Of a stretch of 64,000 bases of DNA, positions 8,309 to 17,950 are shown piece after piece. How positions within the stretch are numbered: the stretch's first letter is position 1; every line of letters starts with the position of its first letter. Position numbers and translations under genes: made by a program. A model generated the notes under the pieces. The model was not told where the DNA came from. It ran no database searches and saw nothing but the letters and a program-made list of their open reading frames with translations. Origin of the DNA: Methyloversatilis universalis EHg5 (lineage in GTDB: Bacteria > Pseudomonadota > Gammaproteobacteria > Burkholderiales > Rhodocyclaceae); NCBI RefSeq assembly GCF_000378945.1, contig NZ_KB900539.1:3298122-3362121 (forward strand). Reading direction: 5' to 3'.

Positions 8309-10633
8309 ATGCGACTGGCCGATCGCGTTGCGTCGCTGCGCCGGATCGGACTGAAGCGGCTGCTCTGCATGCTGTGGCTGTGCGGCAGCGTGTACGCAGC
8401 CGACCCCTCGCCCCAGCTGCTGCTGGTCGATGTGAATGGCACACGCGACGACGACGCGGTCTGGCTGCTCGCGGGTGACGGCGACCAGTGGTGGGCGCCG
8501 GCTGCACGGTTCGCGCAGTGGCGACTGCAGCGGCCGGCCTCGGCCACCGGCCGCACCCAGGACGGTACGGACTACCTGCCGCTGCACGCGATCGAAGGCG
8601 CCAGCCTGCGCCTGGACGAAGCGCGGCAGATCCTGTTCATCGATGTGCCGGCGGATGCGCTGCAGCCCATCCGCATCAACGCTTCGGCGCGCGATCACCC
8701 GCTGCGCCTGTCGACCACGCTCAGCGGCTTCGTCAATTACGACCTGAGCAGCAGCCATGTCGGCGGCAGCACGCAGCAGGCCGCGGTGGTGGAAGCCGGC
8801 ATCTCCGGCCCCTGGGGCGCGCTGGTGGGTAGCGGGTTCGCGAGCCATACGCCCTTCGGCAGCCAGACCGTGCGCCTGGACACCACCTGGACGCTGGACC
8901 GGCCGGACGACATGCGCTCGCTGCGCGTGGGCGACGCCATCACGCGTGCCGGCAGCTGGGGCCGGGCTGCCCGCTTCGGCGGCCTGCAGTACGCGACCAA
9001 TTTCGCGACCCAGCCCGGCTTCATCACCTTTCCGCTGCCCACGCTGCACGGCGAGGCAGCCGTTCCCTCGACCGTTGACCTGCTCATCAACAGCGCCCGC
9101 CGGGCCCAGCAGAGCGTGCCGCCCGGGCCGTTCGCACTGACCAATGTGCCGGTCATCAGCGGCCTCAACCAGATGCAGTTCATCGTGCGCGACGTGCTGG
9201 GACGCGAACGGCTGGTCAGCCAGACCTTCTATTCCGCGCCGCTGCTGCTGCGCCCGGGGCTGGACGATTTCTCCTTCGAAGCCGGTGCGCTGCGCCGCAA
9301 CTACGGCCGCACAGACAGCCGCTATGACGACCCGGTGGCCAGCGCCACCTACCGGCGCGGCCTGCCGTCCGGCCTGACCGGAGAACTGCGCGGCGAACTG
9401 GGCCAGGGGCTGGGCGCGATCGGCGTCGGCGTGGATGGCGTGATCGGCGACTGGGCCAGCGCCGGCCTGACCGTGGCCGGCAGCCACTCGTCCGCCGGAA
9501 CCGGCGTGCTGACCGGTGCGCGTTTCGAGCGGCGCGTGCGCAGCGGGCTGTCGTTCTCGCTGCAGACCGAACGCGGGTCGACCGCCTTCCGCCAGCTCGG
9601 TCTGGCCGACGACGCCAGCGACGCGCTGCGCAGGCGCACCACCGCCAGCGCCAGCCTGCCGCTGGGCGAGCACGGCAGCATCGGCGCCGGCTATGTATTC
9701 CAGCAGCTGCAGCAGGGCCCGGCCAACGAACTGGTGTCGGCCACCTGGTCGCAGTTGATGGGCCGGCGCGCCGCGCTGTCGGTCAGCGTGATCGGCACGC
9801 TGTCGCCGGTCAGCGAACTGTCGGTATTTGCGGTGCTCACGGTGCCGCTCGACACCCAGGTGCACGCCAGCATCACCACCGCCCACCGGCGGGACGATGC
9901 CGGCCGGCACAGCGTCGAAACCACGGCCAGCCTGCAGCGCAGCCTGCCGGTCGGCCCCGGCGTCGCATACCGGATCAATGCCAGCGATCAGGGCAATTAC
10001 GGCGCCGCGCTGACGCTGCAGACCGAGCGCATGGCCGGCACCGTGGAACTGGCCGAAGCCGGCGGCACTTCGGGCCTGCGGCTCGGGCTGACCGGCGGCT
10101 TCGGCTTCGTCGGCGACCACGTGTTCGCCAGTCGGCGCATCACCGACAGCTTCGCGCTGGTCAGCGTGGACGGCCATGCCGGTGTCGGCGTTCGGGTCGA
10201 CAACCAGCTGGTGGCGCGTACCGACGAACGCGGCTACGCGCTGATTCCGCGGCTGCGTGCCTACGAGGGCAACCGCATTTCCATCGATGCCGACGCGCTG
10301 CCGCTGGACGCGCTGTTCACGCAGCTGCGCATGGACACCGCGCCGGGCTTCCGCAGCGGCGTGCTGGTACGCTTCGCGGTCAGCAGCGGCCGCAGCGCCA
10401 CCGTGTATCTGCGGCGTGCCGACGGGTCGGCGGTGCCGGCCGGCGCGGTGCTGATGCTGGAAGGCGAGGACAGCCGCTTTCCGGTCGGTTTCAACGGCAT
10501 GTCCTTCATCGTGGACATCGACGGCCCGCGCCGTGCCATCGTGCACAGCGAAGGCAGGCGCTGCCGCGCCGACATTCCCGGCCCCACCACCGGCAGCGAT
10601 GCCACCGTACTCATCTGCACGGAGATCGAATGA
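8309..10633 (+). CDS. Outer-membrane usher of a chaperone-usher pilus
   Basis: A protein of about 774 residues from the ATG at 8309; a GTG at 8282 is open in frame but overlaps the chaperone gene. After the signal peptide (ending YAADP) come an N-terminal domain, a long beta-barrel and a plug with NVPVISGLNQMQFIVRDVLGRE. The C-terminal domains carry GHAGVGVRVDNQLVARTDERG and end in a segment with paired cysteines. Length and motifs fit the archaic (CsuD-like) usher group. Its stop overlaps the start of the second SCPU gene by 4 nt. Confidence 0.88.
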   Translation: MRLADRVASLRRIGLKRLLCMLWLCGSVYAADPSPQLLLVDVNGTRDDDAVWLLAGDGDQWWAPAARFAQWRLQRPASATGRTQDGTDYLPLHAIEGASLRLDEARQILFIDVPADALQPIRINASARDHPLRLSTTLSGFVNYDLSSSHVGGSTQQAAVVEAGISGPWGALVGSGFASHTPFGSQTVRLDTTWTLDRPDDMRSLRVGDAITRAGSWGRAARFGGLQYATNFATQPGFITFPLPTLHGEAAVPSTVDLLINSARRAQQSVPPGPFALTNVPVISGLNQMQFIVRDVLGRERLVSQTFYSAPLLLRPGLDDFSFEAGALRRNYGRTDSRYDDPVASATYRRGLPSGLTGELRGELGQGLGAIGVGVDGVIGDWASAGLTVAGSHSSAGTGVLTGARFERRVRSGLSFSLQTERGSTAFRQLGLADDASDALRRRTTASASLPLGEHGSIGAGYVFQQLQQGPANELVSATWSQLMGRRAALSVSVIGTLSPVSELSVFAVLTVPLDTQVHASITTAHRRDDAGRHSVETTASLQRSLPVGPGVAYRINASDQGNYGAALTLQTERMAGTVELAEAGGTSGLRLGLTGGFGFVGDHVFASRRITDSFALVSVDGHAGVGVRVDNQLVARTDERGYALIPRLRAYEGNRISIDADALPLDALFTQLRMDTAPGFRSGVLVRFAVSSGRSATVYLRRADGSAVPAGAVLMLEGEDSRFPVGFNGMSFIVDIDGPRRAIVHSEGRRCRADIPGPTTGSDATVLICTEIE

Positions 10634-11145
10634 GCTTTCCCGTCCGGGCCTGCCTGCTGCCCGCCCTGCTTTGTCATCTGGCCTGTGGCCCGGCATGGGC
10701 CGGCGTGAGCTGTGCGCTGTCGGGGGCGGCGGTCGGCTTCGGCAATTACGACGTGTTCTCGCTGCTGCCGAACGACAGCAGCGGCACGATCACGCTCACC
10801 TGCAACCAGACCGGCGGCACCGGATCGGTGGACAGCTTCAGCTACACAGTGGCGATAGGCAGCGGCACTTACGGCAGCTTCAGCGAACGCCGCATGGCCA
10901 ACGGTCTGGCACGGATGGGCTACAACCTGTACACGACGTCGGTGCGACTGCTGGTATGGGGCGACGGCAGCGGCGGCACGGTCACCGCCGGCGGTCTGGG
11001 CTGCGTCGGCAACACGGTGATCGCCAATCCGCTGTGCCCGGGTACGCTGGCGGTGCCGCTGACCGTGTACGCCCGCATTCCGGCACGGCAGGACGTGCGG
11101 GTGGGCAGCTATGCCGACACGGTGGTGGTGACCGTCAGTTACTGA
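10630..11145 (+). CDS. SCPU domain protein, probable minor or tip pilin
   Basis: A 171-residue secreted SCPU-domain protein with signal peptide MSFPVRACLLPALLC... cut near AWA-GVS. The domain includes GFGNYDVFSLLPND, cysteines spaced for disulfides, and a terminal strand ADTVVVTVSY. As the last gene of the operon it is likely a minor or adhesive tip subunit, but that role is inferred from gene order only. Confidence 0.8.
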   Translation: MSFPVRACLLPALLCHLACGPAWAGVSCALSGAAVGFGNYDVFSLLPNDSSGTITLTCNQTGGTGSVDSFSYTVAIGSGTYGSFSERRMANGLARMGYNLYTTSVRLLVWGDGSGGTVTAGGLGCVGNTVIANPLCPGTLAVPLTVYARIPARQDVRVGSYADTVVVTVSY

Positions 11146-11305
11146 CGGTGGCCTGTCGGCGTCCGCTGACAGCGTCACAGGAACCGGCACGGCTCGGCTA
11201 CCCTGCCGCGTCGCCCTGCCCCGCACGCGCCGCGGGCAGACCTCCTGCTCGACCGAATCCGCCGGCCCGGGCTCAGCCCCGGCCGCTCCCACGGAGACCG
11301 TTCCG

Positions 11306-12469
11306 ATGGCCCGCCACTCCGTACCCCCGGCGCGCGACCTGCGCGTCGACTTCTTCCGCGGCATCGCGCTGGTCTGCATGTTCTGGGACCACCTGCCGGG
11401 CAATCCGCTCGGCTACGCCACGCTGCGCAATTTCGGCCTCAGCGACGCGGCCGAACTGTTCGTGTTCCTCGCCGGCTACGGCGCCATGCTGGCCTATGGC
11501 CGACGCTACGAACTCGACGGCTTCTTCCCGGCCGCGGTGCGCGTGCTGCGCCGGGCCTGGGTGCTGTACGTGGCCCACGTGTTCCTGCTGGCCCAGCTGA
11601 TGACGCTGGTGTTCGTCGCCAACGAGCATGTGGAAACCCGCGACTTCATCACCGAAATGGGGCTGGGCTACTTCCTCGACCAGCCGCAGTCGGCGCTGCT
11701 GGCCGGCATCCTGATGCAGTTCAAGCCGGTGCTGATGGACCCGCTGCCGCTGTATGTGGTGCTGATGACGCTGATGGCCGGTCTGCTGCCGCTGCTGGTG
11801 CGCCGGCCGCTGTGGGTGCTCATCCCGTCCGGGCTGCTGTGGCTGCTGGAAAAGCACACCGGCCTCAACCTGCCGGCCGCACCCGAGGGCGTGTGGTTCT
11901 TCAATCCGCTGGCCTGGCAGTTCCTGTTCGTGATCGGCGCCTGCTGCGCACGGCCGCGCTCGCTGCTGCGGCTGAGGCCGCTGGAGCGGCGCATCGGCCG
12001 CAACATCGTGATGCCGGTGGCGCTCACCTTCCTCTCGGCCTGCTTCCTGCTCAGCCTGTCGTGGCGCTGGCCGGACATTCACGACGCGGTGGTGCCGCAG
12101 TCGGTGGCCACGCTCATCTATCCGATCAGCAAGACCGACCTCGACCTGCTGCGGGTCACCCACTTCCTGGTGCTGGCCTGGGTGGCCACCACACTGCTGC
12201 GTCCGGGGCGCTGGCTTGAAGCCGCACCGGCGCGTGCACTGCGCTGCATGGGCCGGCACTCGCTCGAAGTGTTCTGCCTCAGCGTACTGCTCGCGCCGCT
12301 GGCTGATGCCGCCAGCGCGCTCGCCTTCGATCTGCCGCTGGTGCAGCTGGGCGCCGGCATGACCGGCGTGCTGCTGATGCTGACCCTGGCCGGGTGGCTG
12401 GACGCGGTGCGCAACCCGCAGCGCACCGCTTCGCTGCAAGGCGGCGCTGTGGCGACGGTCCGGGTGTAG
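11306..12469 (+). CDS. OpgC-like membrane acyltransferase
   Basis: A 387-residue polytopic protein of the OpgC_C family. The N-terminus reads RDLRVDFFRGIALVCMFWDHLPG, the typical first helix. A LFVFLAGYGAMLAYGRR motif and about ten membrane helices follow, with the second half containing FFNPLAWQFLFVIGA. Family members transfer succinyl or acyl groups to periplasmic glucans, or have related roles. No opgG/opgH gene lies nearby, so the substrate is unknown. It converges with the SDR gene across an inverted repeat. Confidence 0.75.
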   Translation: MARHSVPPARDLRVDFFRGIALVCMFWDHLPGNPLGYATLRNFGLSDAAELFVFLAGYGAMLAYGRRYELDGFFPAAVRVLRRAWVLYVAHVFLLAQLMTLVFVANEHVETRDFITEMGLGYFLDQPQSALLAGILMQFKPVLMDPLPLYVVLMTLMAGLLPLLVRRPLWVLIPSGLLWLLEKHTGLNLPAAPEGVWFFNPLAWQFLFVIGACCARPRSLLRLRPLERRIGRNIVMPVALTFLSACFLLSLSWRWPDIHDAVVPQSVATLIYPISKTDLDLLRVTHFLVLAWVATTLLRPGRWLEAAPARALRCMGRHSLEVFCLSVLLAPLADAASALAFDLPLVQLGAGMTGVLLMLTLAGWLDAVRNPQRTASLQGGAVATVRV

Positions 12470-12499
12470 AGAATACGGGGCGCTTCACTGCTACCGCCC

Positions 12500-12582
12500 C
12501 ATCGCGGCGGGGGCGCCGCTCCCACGGGTCTCCGGCAAAGGACTGCGCGAGTTCTTTGTGGGAGCGGCGCCCCGCCGCGATG
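12500..12582. repeat. REP-like inverted repeat between convergent genes
   Basis: Two 25-26-nt arms (12500-12525 and 12558-12582) are reverse complements apart from one extra G, separated by 32 nt. The motif (CATCGCGGCGGGG-CGCCGCTCCCAC) looks like a dispersed REP/BIME element. It sits between convergent genes and could act as a bidirectional terminator. Confidence 0.75.
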
Positions 12583-12609
12583 CGGCCCCGGGCAGCCGAC
12601 GACGCGCAA

Positions 12610-13389
12610 TCAGAACGCGCTCTTCACCGTGCCGCCATCCACCCGCAGCGCGGCGCCGGTGGTGGCCGATGCCAGCGGGCTGCACAGATAGGTCACCATG
12701 GCGGCGACCTCTTCGGTCGTGGCGAAGCGCTTGATCAGCGAGGTCGGGCGCACCTTCTCGAAGAATTCCTGCTCGAACTGCTCGAAGGTCTGGCCGCTGT
12801 CGCCGGCCAGCGCCTGCACGAAATCCTCGACGCCGCGCGAGCGGGTCGGGCCCGGCAGCACGCTGTTCACGGTGATGCCGCTGCCGGCCACGGTTTCGGC
12901 GATGCCGCGCGCGATGGCGATCTGGGCCGACTTGGTCATGCCGTAATGCACCATCTCGGCCGGAATCTGCAGGCCGCTCTCGCTCGAAATGAACACGATG
13001 CGGCCCCAGTTGCGCCGCTTCATGCCGGGCAGCACCAGCCGCGCCAGACGCGCGCCGCTCAGCACGTTCACTTCGAAGAAACGCATCCAGTCAGCATCCG
13101 GAATGTCCTCAAAGGCCTTGGGTTCGAAAATGCCGAGGTTATTCACCAGGATGTCGATGTCCGGGTAGGCCGCGGCCAGCGCCTCGGCCGCCGCCGCGGT
13201 AGCCAGGTCGCCGGCAAAGCCGATGGCCCCCGCGCCCAGCTTCGCCACCGCGGCGTCGACCGAAGCCTGCGAGCGGCCATTGACGATGACGCGCGCGCCT
13301 TCGCGCAGCAGCGCTTCGGCGATGGAATAGCCGATGCCGGCAGTACTGCCGGACACCAGCGCAAGACGGTTGTTCAATTGCAGGTCCAT
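12610..13389 (-). CDS. Short-chain dehydrogenase/reductase
   Basis: A 259-residue SDR. The nucleotide-binding motif GSTAGIG is near residues 14-20, NNLG near 83-86, and the catalytic Ser (ISSESG) with Tyr-x3-Lys (YGMTK) near 135-155. The C-terminus PLASATTGAALRVDGG is classical. A GTG two codons upstream is also open, but the AAGGAG ribosome site is correctly spaced only for the ATG at 13389. Substrate unknown. Confidence 0.85.
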   Translation of the reverse strand: MDLQLNNRLALVSGSTAGIGYSIAEALLREGARVIVNGRSQASVDAAVAKLGAGAIGFAGDLATAAAAEALAAAYPDIDILVNNLGIFEPKAFEDIPDADWMRFFEVNVLSGARLARLVLPGMKRRNWGRIVFISSESGLQIPAEMVHYGMTKSAQIAIARGIAETVAGSGITVNSVLPGPTRSRGVEDFVQALAGDSGQTFEQFEQEFFEKVRPTSLIKRFATTEEVAAMVTYLCSPLASATTGAALRVDGGTVKSAF

Positions 13390-13479
13390 GGACACTCCTT
13401 GGTAAGCGTGGCGCCACGGTCGGCGCCTTCAGGATTCAGGATGCGCGGCGCACCGCGCCGGCACGGGCTCGCAGCAGCG

Positions 13480-13809
13480 TCAGCCCCGCGGCGCGAACAT
13501 GATGATCGCCATGCCGGTCAACGCCACCGACACGCCGACGAGGTCCCACAGATGCGGGCGTTCGCCATCGACCAGCCACAGCCAGAGCACCGCCACGCCG
13601 ACATACACGCCGCCATAGGCCGCATACACCCGGCCGGCCGCGGTCGGATGCAGCGACAGCAGCCACACGAAAGCCACCAGCGAAGCGGCGGCCGGCAGCA
13701 GCACCCATGCGGGGGCGCGCTCCTTCATCCATAGCCAGGGCAGATAGCAGCCGACGATTTCGGCCACCGCGGTTGCTGCAAACAATGCGGTCGTCGTGAC
13801 GAAATTCAA
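13480..13809 (-). CDS. ynfA: YnfA-family (UPF0060) membrane protein
   Basis: A 109-residue protein with four membrane helices and the family signatures [12 protein letters not shown] near the N-terminus and [19 protein letters not shown] in the middle. The family is related to small multidrug resistance transporters; physiological substrates are mostly unproven. It is monocistronic, transcribed away from the MFS gene. Confidence 0.88.
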   Translation of the reverse strand: MNFVTTTALFAATAVAEIVGCYLPWLWMKERAPAWVLLPAAASLVAFVWLLSLHPTAAGRVYAAYGGVYVGVAVLWLWLVDGERPHLWDLVGVSVALTGMAIIMFAPRG

Positions 13810-13934
13810 GATGCGGTACCCGGGCTGTGCGGTTCAGTCGGCAAGGTACAAGAAAAGCCGGACGAAACTGCACCGCACAGTGGATTTCGCGCATGGCGCG
13901 ATTCCTTGTAACGTGCGGCGGTGTTCCCTGAACG

Positions 13935-15161
13935 GTGTTCGCTGCACCCCGTCGTCCGATGCCTGCTGCCCTGTCCGCCGTGCTGTGCGCCGCCCTGCTG
14001 CTGATGGTCAGCATGGGCGTGCGTCAGTCCACCGGCCTTTTCATTTCGCCGATCAACACCAGCACCGGACTGGGCGTGGTCAGTCTGAGCTTCGCACTGG
14101 CCATCGGCCAGTTCATGTGGGGCGCCGTACAGCCGGTCGCCGGCGCGGTGGCCGACCGCTGGGGGCCGGGCCGCGTCCTGGCCATCGGCCTGCTGGTGCT
14201 GGCCGCCGGCTGCGCGCTCACGCCTTTCATGGACAGCCGCTTCGGCATGACGGTGACGCTGGGCGTGCTGGCCGCGGCCGGATCGGGCGCCGGGAGTTTT
14301 TCGGTGCTGATCGGCGCGGTGTCGCGCCGGCTCGACAACGCACAGCGCGGTCAGGCGGCCGGCATCATCAACGCGGGCGGCTCGCTCGGCCAGTTCGTGT
14401 TCGCACCGCTCGCGCAGAAGCTCATCACCACCGTCGGCTGGATGGGCGCGATGTACGCCATGGCCGTCGCCGCACTGGCCGCGCTGCCGCTGGCGCGCGC
14501 GCTGCGGGCACGCGAACCGCATCCGCAGCACGCCGACAGCGCGACCGACGGCGGCGTGCGCCGCGCCATCGCCGACGCGATGCGCGACCGCAGCTATCTG
14601 CTGCTGCACGCGGGCTTCTTCACCTGCGGCTTCCACATCGCCTTCCTGATCACCCATCTGCCGGGCGAGGTCGGCCTGTGCGGCCTGCCGGCCGAAGTGG
14701 CCAGCGGCGCGCTGGCGCTGATCGGCCTGTCCAACATCTTCGGCAGCCTGTTCGCCGGCTGGGCCACCGGGCGCTGGCGCAGCAAGGTGATCCTGTTCTG
14801 GATGTACGCCTCGCGCGCGGTGCTGGTGCTCGTCTACCTCGCGTCGCCGCGCACCGACCTCACCTTCTACCTGTTCGCCATCGGCCTCGGCGTGACCTGG
14901 CTGGCCACCGTGCCGCCGACCGCCGGCGTGGTCGGCAAGCTGTTCGGCACCCGTTATCTGGCCACGCTGTTCGGCCTCACGCTGCTGTCGCACCAGACCG
15001 GCGGCTTCTTCGGCGCCTGGCTGGGCGGGCTGGCGCTGGAGCACAGCGGCAGCTACCAGTGGATGTGGTACGCCGACGCTGCACTGGCCGCCGCCGCCGC
15101 ACTGGTGAACCTGCCGATACGCGAAGCGCCGGTGGTGCGCACCGCCCCCGCCACCGCGTAG
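13935..15161 (+). CDS. Major facilitator superfamily transporter
   Basis: An MFS permease of about 400 residues with twelve predicted helices. The loop 2-3 motif appears as GAVADRWGPGRV. The N-terminus MGVRQSTGLFISPINTSTGLG resembles the oxalate/formate-antiporter-like or NarK-like subgroups. The GTG at 13935 gives 408 residues; the ATG at 13959 is an equally good start and neither has a strong ribosome site. The substrate cannot be read from sequence. Confidence 0.8.
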   Translation: MFAAPRRPMPAALSAVLCAALLLMVSMGVRQSTGLFISPINTSTGLGVVSLSFALAIGQFMWGAVQPVAGAVADRWGPGRVLAIGLLVLAAGCALTPFMDSRFGMTVTLGVLAAAGSGAGSFSVLIGAVSRRLDNAQRGQAAGIINAGGSLGQFVFAPLAQKLITTVGWMGAMYAMAVAALAALPLARALRAREPHPQHADSATDGGVRRAIADAMRDRSYLLLHAGFFTCGFHIAFLITHLPGEVGLCGLPAEVASGALALIGLSNIFGSLFAGWATGRWRSKVILFWMYASRAVLVLVYLASPRTDLTFYLFAIGLGVTWLATVPPTAGVVGKLFGTRYLATLFGLTLLSHQTGGFFGAWLGGLALEHSGSYQWMWYADAALAAAAALVNLPIREAPVVRTAPATA

Positions 15162-15228
15162 GACAGCGCCGGTAGCGCGCTGCACCGGCCAGGGTGACAA
15201 TCACGCGACACCCCACGAGGAGAACACC

Positions 15229-15678
15229 ATGAGAACACTCGGCGCACTGGGCATTCTGGTACTCGGCCTGCTGGCCGCATTCGTCATTGCCAACTGGCAT
15301 GTGCTCGCCATGCCGGTCGAAGTGTCGCTGCTGGTGGCCACCATCCAGGCACCGGCCGGCATCATCCTGCTCGGCGGCACTGCGCTGCTGCTGGTGCTGC
15401 TCGCCGCCTACACGCTGAGCCTGCACACCTCCACCCTGCTCGAATCGCGCCGGCATGCGAAGGAACTGCGCGAACAGCGTCTGCTCGCCGATCAGGCCGA
15501 AGCCTCGCGCTTCACCGAACTGAGCAGCGCCATGCACAAGGAGTTCGCCGACCTGCGGGTCGAACTGCAGAAGGTGTCGAACGAATCGTCGAACTCGCTG
15601 GCCGCCGCCATCGGCGAAGTGGAAGACAAGCTGGATCGCGCACTGGGCACGCCGGGCGAACAGCGCGTGGTGCAGTAG
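15229..15678 (+). CDS. LapA/DUF1049-like membrane protein
   Basis: A 149-residue protein with two N-terminal membrane helices (about 5-22 and 43-65) and a long charged helical, probably coiled-coil, cytoplasmic tail (75-140). The arrangement and the FVIANWHV...PVEVSLLVATIQAPAGIILL region resemble the LapA domain of lipopolysaccharide assembly proteins. AGGAGA precedes the ATG. Function uncertain. Confidence 0.55.
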   Translation: MRTLGALGILVLGLLAAFVIANWHVLAMPVEVSLLVATIQAPAGIILLGGTALLLVLLAAYTLSLHTSTLLESRRHAKELREQRLLADQAEASRFTELSSAMHKEFADLRVELQKVSNESSNSLAAAIGEVEDKLDRALGTPGEQRVVQ

Positions 15679-15689
15679 GCTTCAGGGCG

Positions 15690-16313
15690 TCAGGGTTCGT
15701 CCGCGAAGATGGAGAAGGAGAAGTCCTCCAGCCGCGGCGCATCGATGCGCGCCTTGCGCTTGTTCACGGCCACCACCTTGCCCTGGCGCAATGTGGTCAC
15801 CACCACTTGGCCGGTCAGCAGATTGGCCGAATAGGTCCGGGCGCGAAAATTGACATCGCAGCTCTGCACGTCAGGATCTTCGCGGTCGTAGCCGGACACG
15901 CGCCACTGCCCGGACGCGCGGTAGAAGCGGAAAGTGTCCACCCGTACGCCGCAGGTCGAGTGCGCCGCCACGTCCATCGAAAACCGTCCCCGGCCGTTGT
16001 GCTCGACAACTTCAAGGTCATAGCCGCTGCCGAAATCGTTGCGGAAGGGGGCGCTGGCTGCCTCGACCTCGTAGCGCCCGGCGGTGCTCCTGCGCAGCAC
16101 CAGCAGCCGTCCCGACTCGCGGCCCAGCACCGCGCCCAGCACGAGATCGCCGTCCGGTGTGCTCGCATGGAACACCCGGGGCTGCGCGCCGACCGCGGCG
16201 CGTTCGCTGAGCACCTGATCGACCGTGGCCTCCGCCGCCGCAAACCGGCCGCACGACGCCGCGCACACCAGCAGTGCGAGCGCGAGCCGGCGCATCAACC
16301 CATGGTTCAGCAT
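15690..16313 (-). CDS. Secreted protein of unknown function
   Basis: About 207 residues. The longest frame extends upstream through the preceding gene, but the ATG at 16313 overlaps that gene's stop by 7 nt, and an alternative ATG at 16295 directly begins a signal peptide (MRRLALALLVCAAS... AAA). The mature part is beta-rich, with an FRNDFGSGYDLEVVEHNG segment and two cysteines. It pairs with the upstream FG-GAP-like gene. Not recognised beyond this. Confidence 0.55.
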   Translation of the reverse strand: MLNHGLMRRLALALLVCAASCGRFAAAEATVDQVLSERAAVGAQPRVFHASTPDGDLVLGAVLGRESGRLLVLRRSTAGRYEVEAASAPFRNDFGSGYDLEVVEHNGRGRFSMDVAAHSTCGVRVDTFRFYRASGQWRVSGYDREDPDVQSCDVNFRARTYSANLLTGQVVVTTLRQGKVVAVNKRKARIDAPRLEDFSFSIFADEP

Positions 16314-16975
16314 CCGACACCGCCGTGGCAGCCCGCCAGCCGGACCGGCGTGCCGGCCGGTGCGCCTGACGAAAGGTAAAGACACACGCCGCCCCGGTTG
16401 TAGCCGCTGTAGGAAAACAGCAGATCGAGCCGGCCGTCGCGGTCCAGATCGCCCGCCCACAGCAGCGACGCCGCGTCTTCGCTGTCCGGCCGCGCGGCGG
16501 CAAGATCGGACAGCACGGCGCGCATCGCACCGGTACGCACCTCGATACCCGCCTTCCGGCCCTCGATCACGTACTCGTCCGATCTGAACTGCAGCTTCAG
16601 CGGCGCCTCACCGAGCGAAATGAGCCGGGCACCGCCACTGAACTTCATCGCCGGCGTATCGACCTTGCCCGGCTGCAGATCCGGAAGACGCAGCAGCACC
16701 AGGGTATCGCTGCGACTGGAGGTCAGCGCAATGCCGGTCCGGTCGCCCTCGGCATCCAGCACCGGGTCATGCACCCGCGTCGCCCGCACGATCGCGGGTT
16801 CGAGCCGCCACACCCCACCGACCGGAACCAGCGCCAGCCACCCCGGCCCGGGTCGCGCCGGCGCTTCGTCGCCGTGGTATTCGCCGGGCACCAGCACGCG
16901 CCATTCCGGGAAAGAAGTCTGGGCAGAGGCGCTGAGGGAGACAAGGAAAGCAGCGGCGATGAGAAGTGAGCGCAT
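16307..16975 (-). CDS. Secreted FG-GAP/VCBS-like protein
   Basis: About 222 residues from the ATG at 16975, chosen because it begins a clear signal peptide (MRSLLIAAAFLVSLSASA-Q); the frame remains open further upstream. Near the C-terminus, AGDLDRDGRLDLLFSYSGYN matches the calcium-binding-like loop of FG-GAP/VCBS repeats, here as a single copy. No strong ribosome site is visible. It overlaps the downstream secreted protein, suggesting a two-gene unit. Function unknown. Confidence 0.55.
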   Translation of the reverse strand: MRSLLIAAAFLVSLSASAQTSFPEWRVLVPGEYHGDEAPARPGPGWLALVPVGGVWRLEPAIVRATRVHDPVLDAEGDRTGIALTSSRSDTLVLLRLPDLQPGKVDTPAMKFSGGARLISLGEAPLKLQFRSDEYVIEGRKAGIEVRTGAMRAVLSDLAAARPDSEDAASLLWAGDLDRDGRLDLLFSYSGYNRGGVCLYLSSGAPAGTPVRLAGCHGGVGC

Positions 16976-17089
16976 TGATTGATACGGAGCGAAACCCGGG
17001 GGCAAGCCACATCCATCCAAGACGAAGGCGGCGGCGGTTATCAAAAAAGCATACCCACGAGCGCAAAGTGCCAAACGCTCGGGCCCAAC

Positions 17090-17917
17090 TCACGCCGGCA
17101 CATGCACGGTAGCCTTGATGTGCTTCAGATTTGTAACGATGGTGAAGCTCATGAGCACCAGCAATGACCAGGCGCTCCACTTGGTCACATGAACGGCCGC
17201 CCACGCACCGAGCTGATGCGGATACGCCCACAGACCGAAGAAGGTGCCGATGTTCTCGGCGAGCCAGATGAAGAACCCGATCAGCACCAGCGCCAGTGAC
17301 AGCGGCATGCGGCGATCGACGCGGTGCGGCCGGAAGACCACCTGCGCCCGTGCGTACAGTCCCAGCGCAGCGGCGGCCAGGTACCACCGGTAATCACCGA
17401 TGAAGTGGTGGGTGAAGAAGTTCAGGTACAGCGCAGTCGCCACCAGCCCGGCCATCCAGTACGGCGGGTGATGTTCGACCCGCAGCTTCAGCAGCCGCCA
17501 CGCCTGGATGATGTAGCTACCCACCGCCGCGTACATGAAGCCGGAAAACAGCGGAACGCCCAGGAGCTTCGTGTACGCGAAGTCCGGATAGGACCACGAA
17601 CGGATGCCGCTGGACGTCTTGAATACCTCGAGTGCGAAGCCAAGCAGATGGAACAGACAGATGGCCTTCAGTTCATCGAGCGTTTCGCGGCCGCTCCAGA
17701 GCATCCACCCCTGAATCACCAGCGCGATCAGCAGCAGCAGATCGTAACGCGGCAGCCCCAGCACGCCAGTCCGCGGAACGCAGAAAACCGCGACAAAGAA
17801 CAGCCCGGCAAACAAGCATGCCTGAGCCTCCTTCCAGGTGAACTGCAGGAACTCGACGCCTATCCCGACGATGCGCGCTCGCGCATCCGTGGCAGGTGAA
17901 AATGAGGCTTCAGGCAT
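17090..17917 (-). CDS. DUF817 integral membrane protein
   Basis: A 275-residue membrane protein with about eight helices. DELKAICLFHLLGFALEVFKTS followed by GIRSWSYPD and FTHHFIGDYRWYL are signatures of the DUF817 (YoaT-like) family. Function unknown. It marks the left chromosomal flank of the cassette array: the last cassette's attC remnant lies only about 20 bp upstream of its ATG, so cassette readthrough could reach it. Confidence 0.75.
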   Translation of the reverse strand: MPEASFSPATDARARIVGIGVEFLQFTWKEAQACLFAGLFFVAVFCVPRTGVLGLPRYDLLLLIALVIQGWMLWSGRETLDELKAICLFHLLGFALEVFKTSSGIRSWSYPDFAYTKLLGVPLFSGFMYAAVGSYIIQAWRLLKLRVEHHPPYWMAGLVATALYLNFFTHHFIGDYRWYLAAAALGLYARAQVVFRPHRVDRRMPLSLALVLIGFFIWLAENIGTFFGLWAYPHQLGAWAAVHVTKWSAWSLLVLMSFTIVTNLKHIKATVHVPA

Positions 17918-17950
17918 CAGTCCGTGCCGAACGATGGTTAGCGCCCGCGG

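Noticed and set aside
8138-10696. Long minus-strand open frame opposite the usher gene
   Set aside because: Antisense shadow; Gly/Ala/His-rich composition and no recognisable motif, while the plus strand encodes a clear usher.
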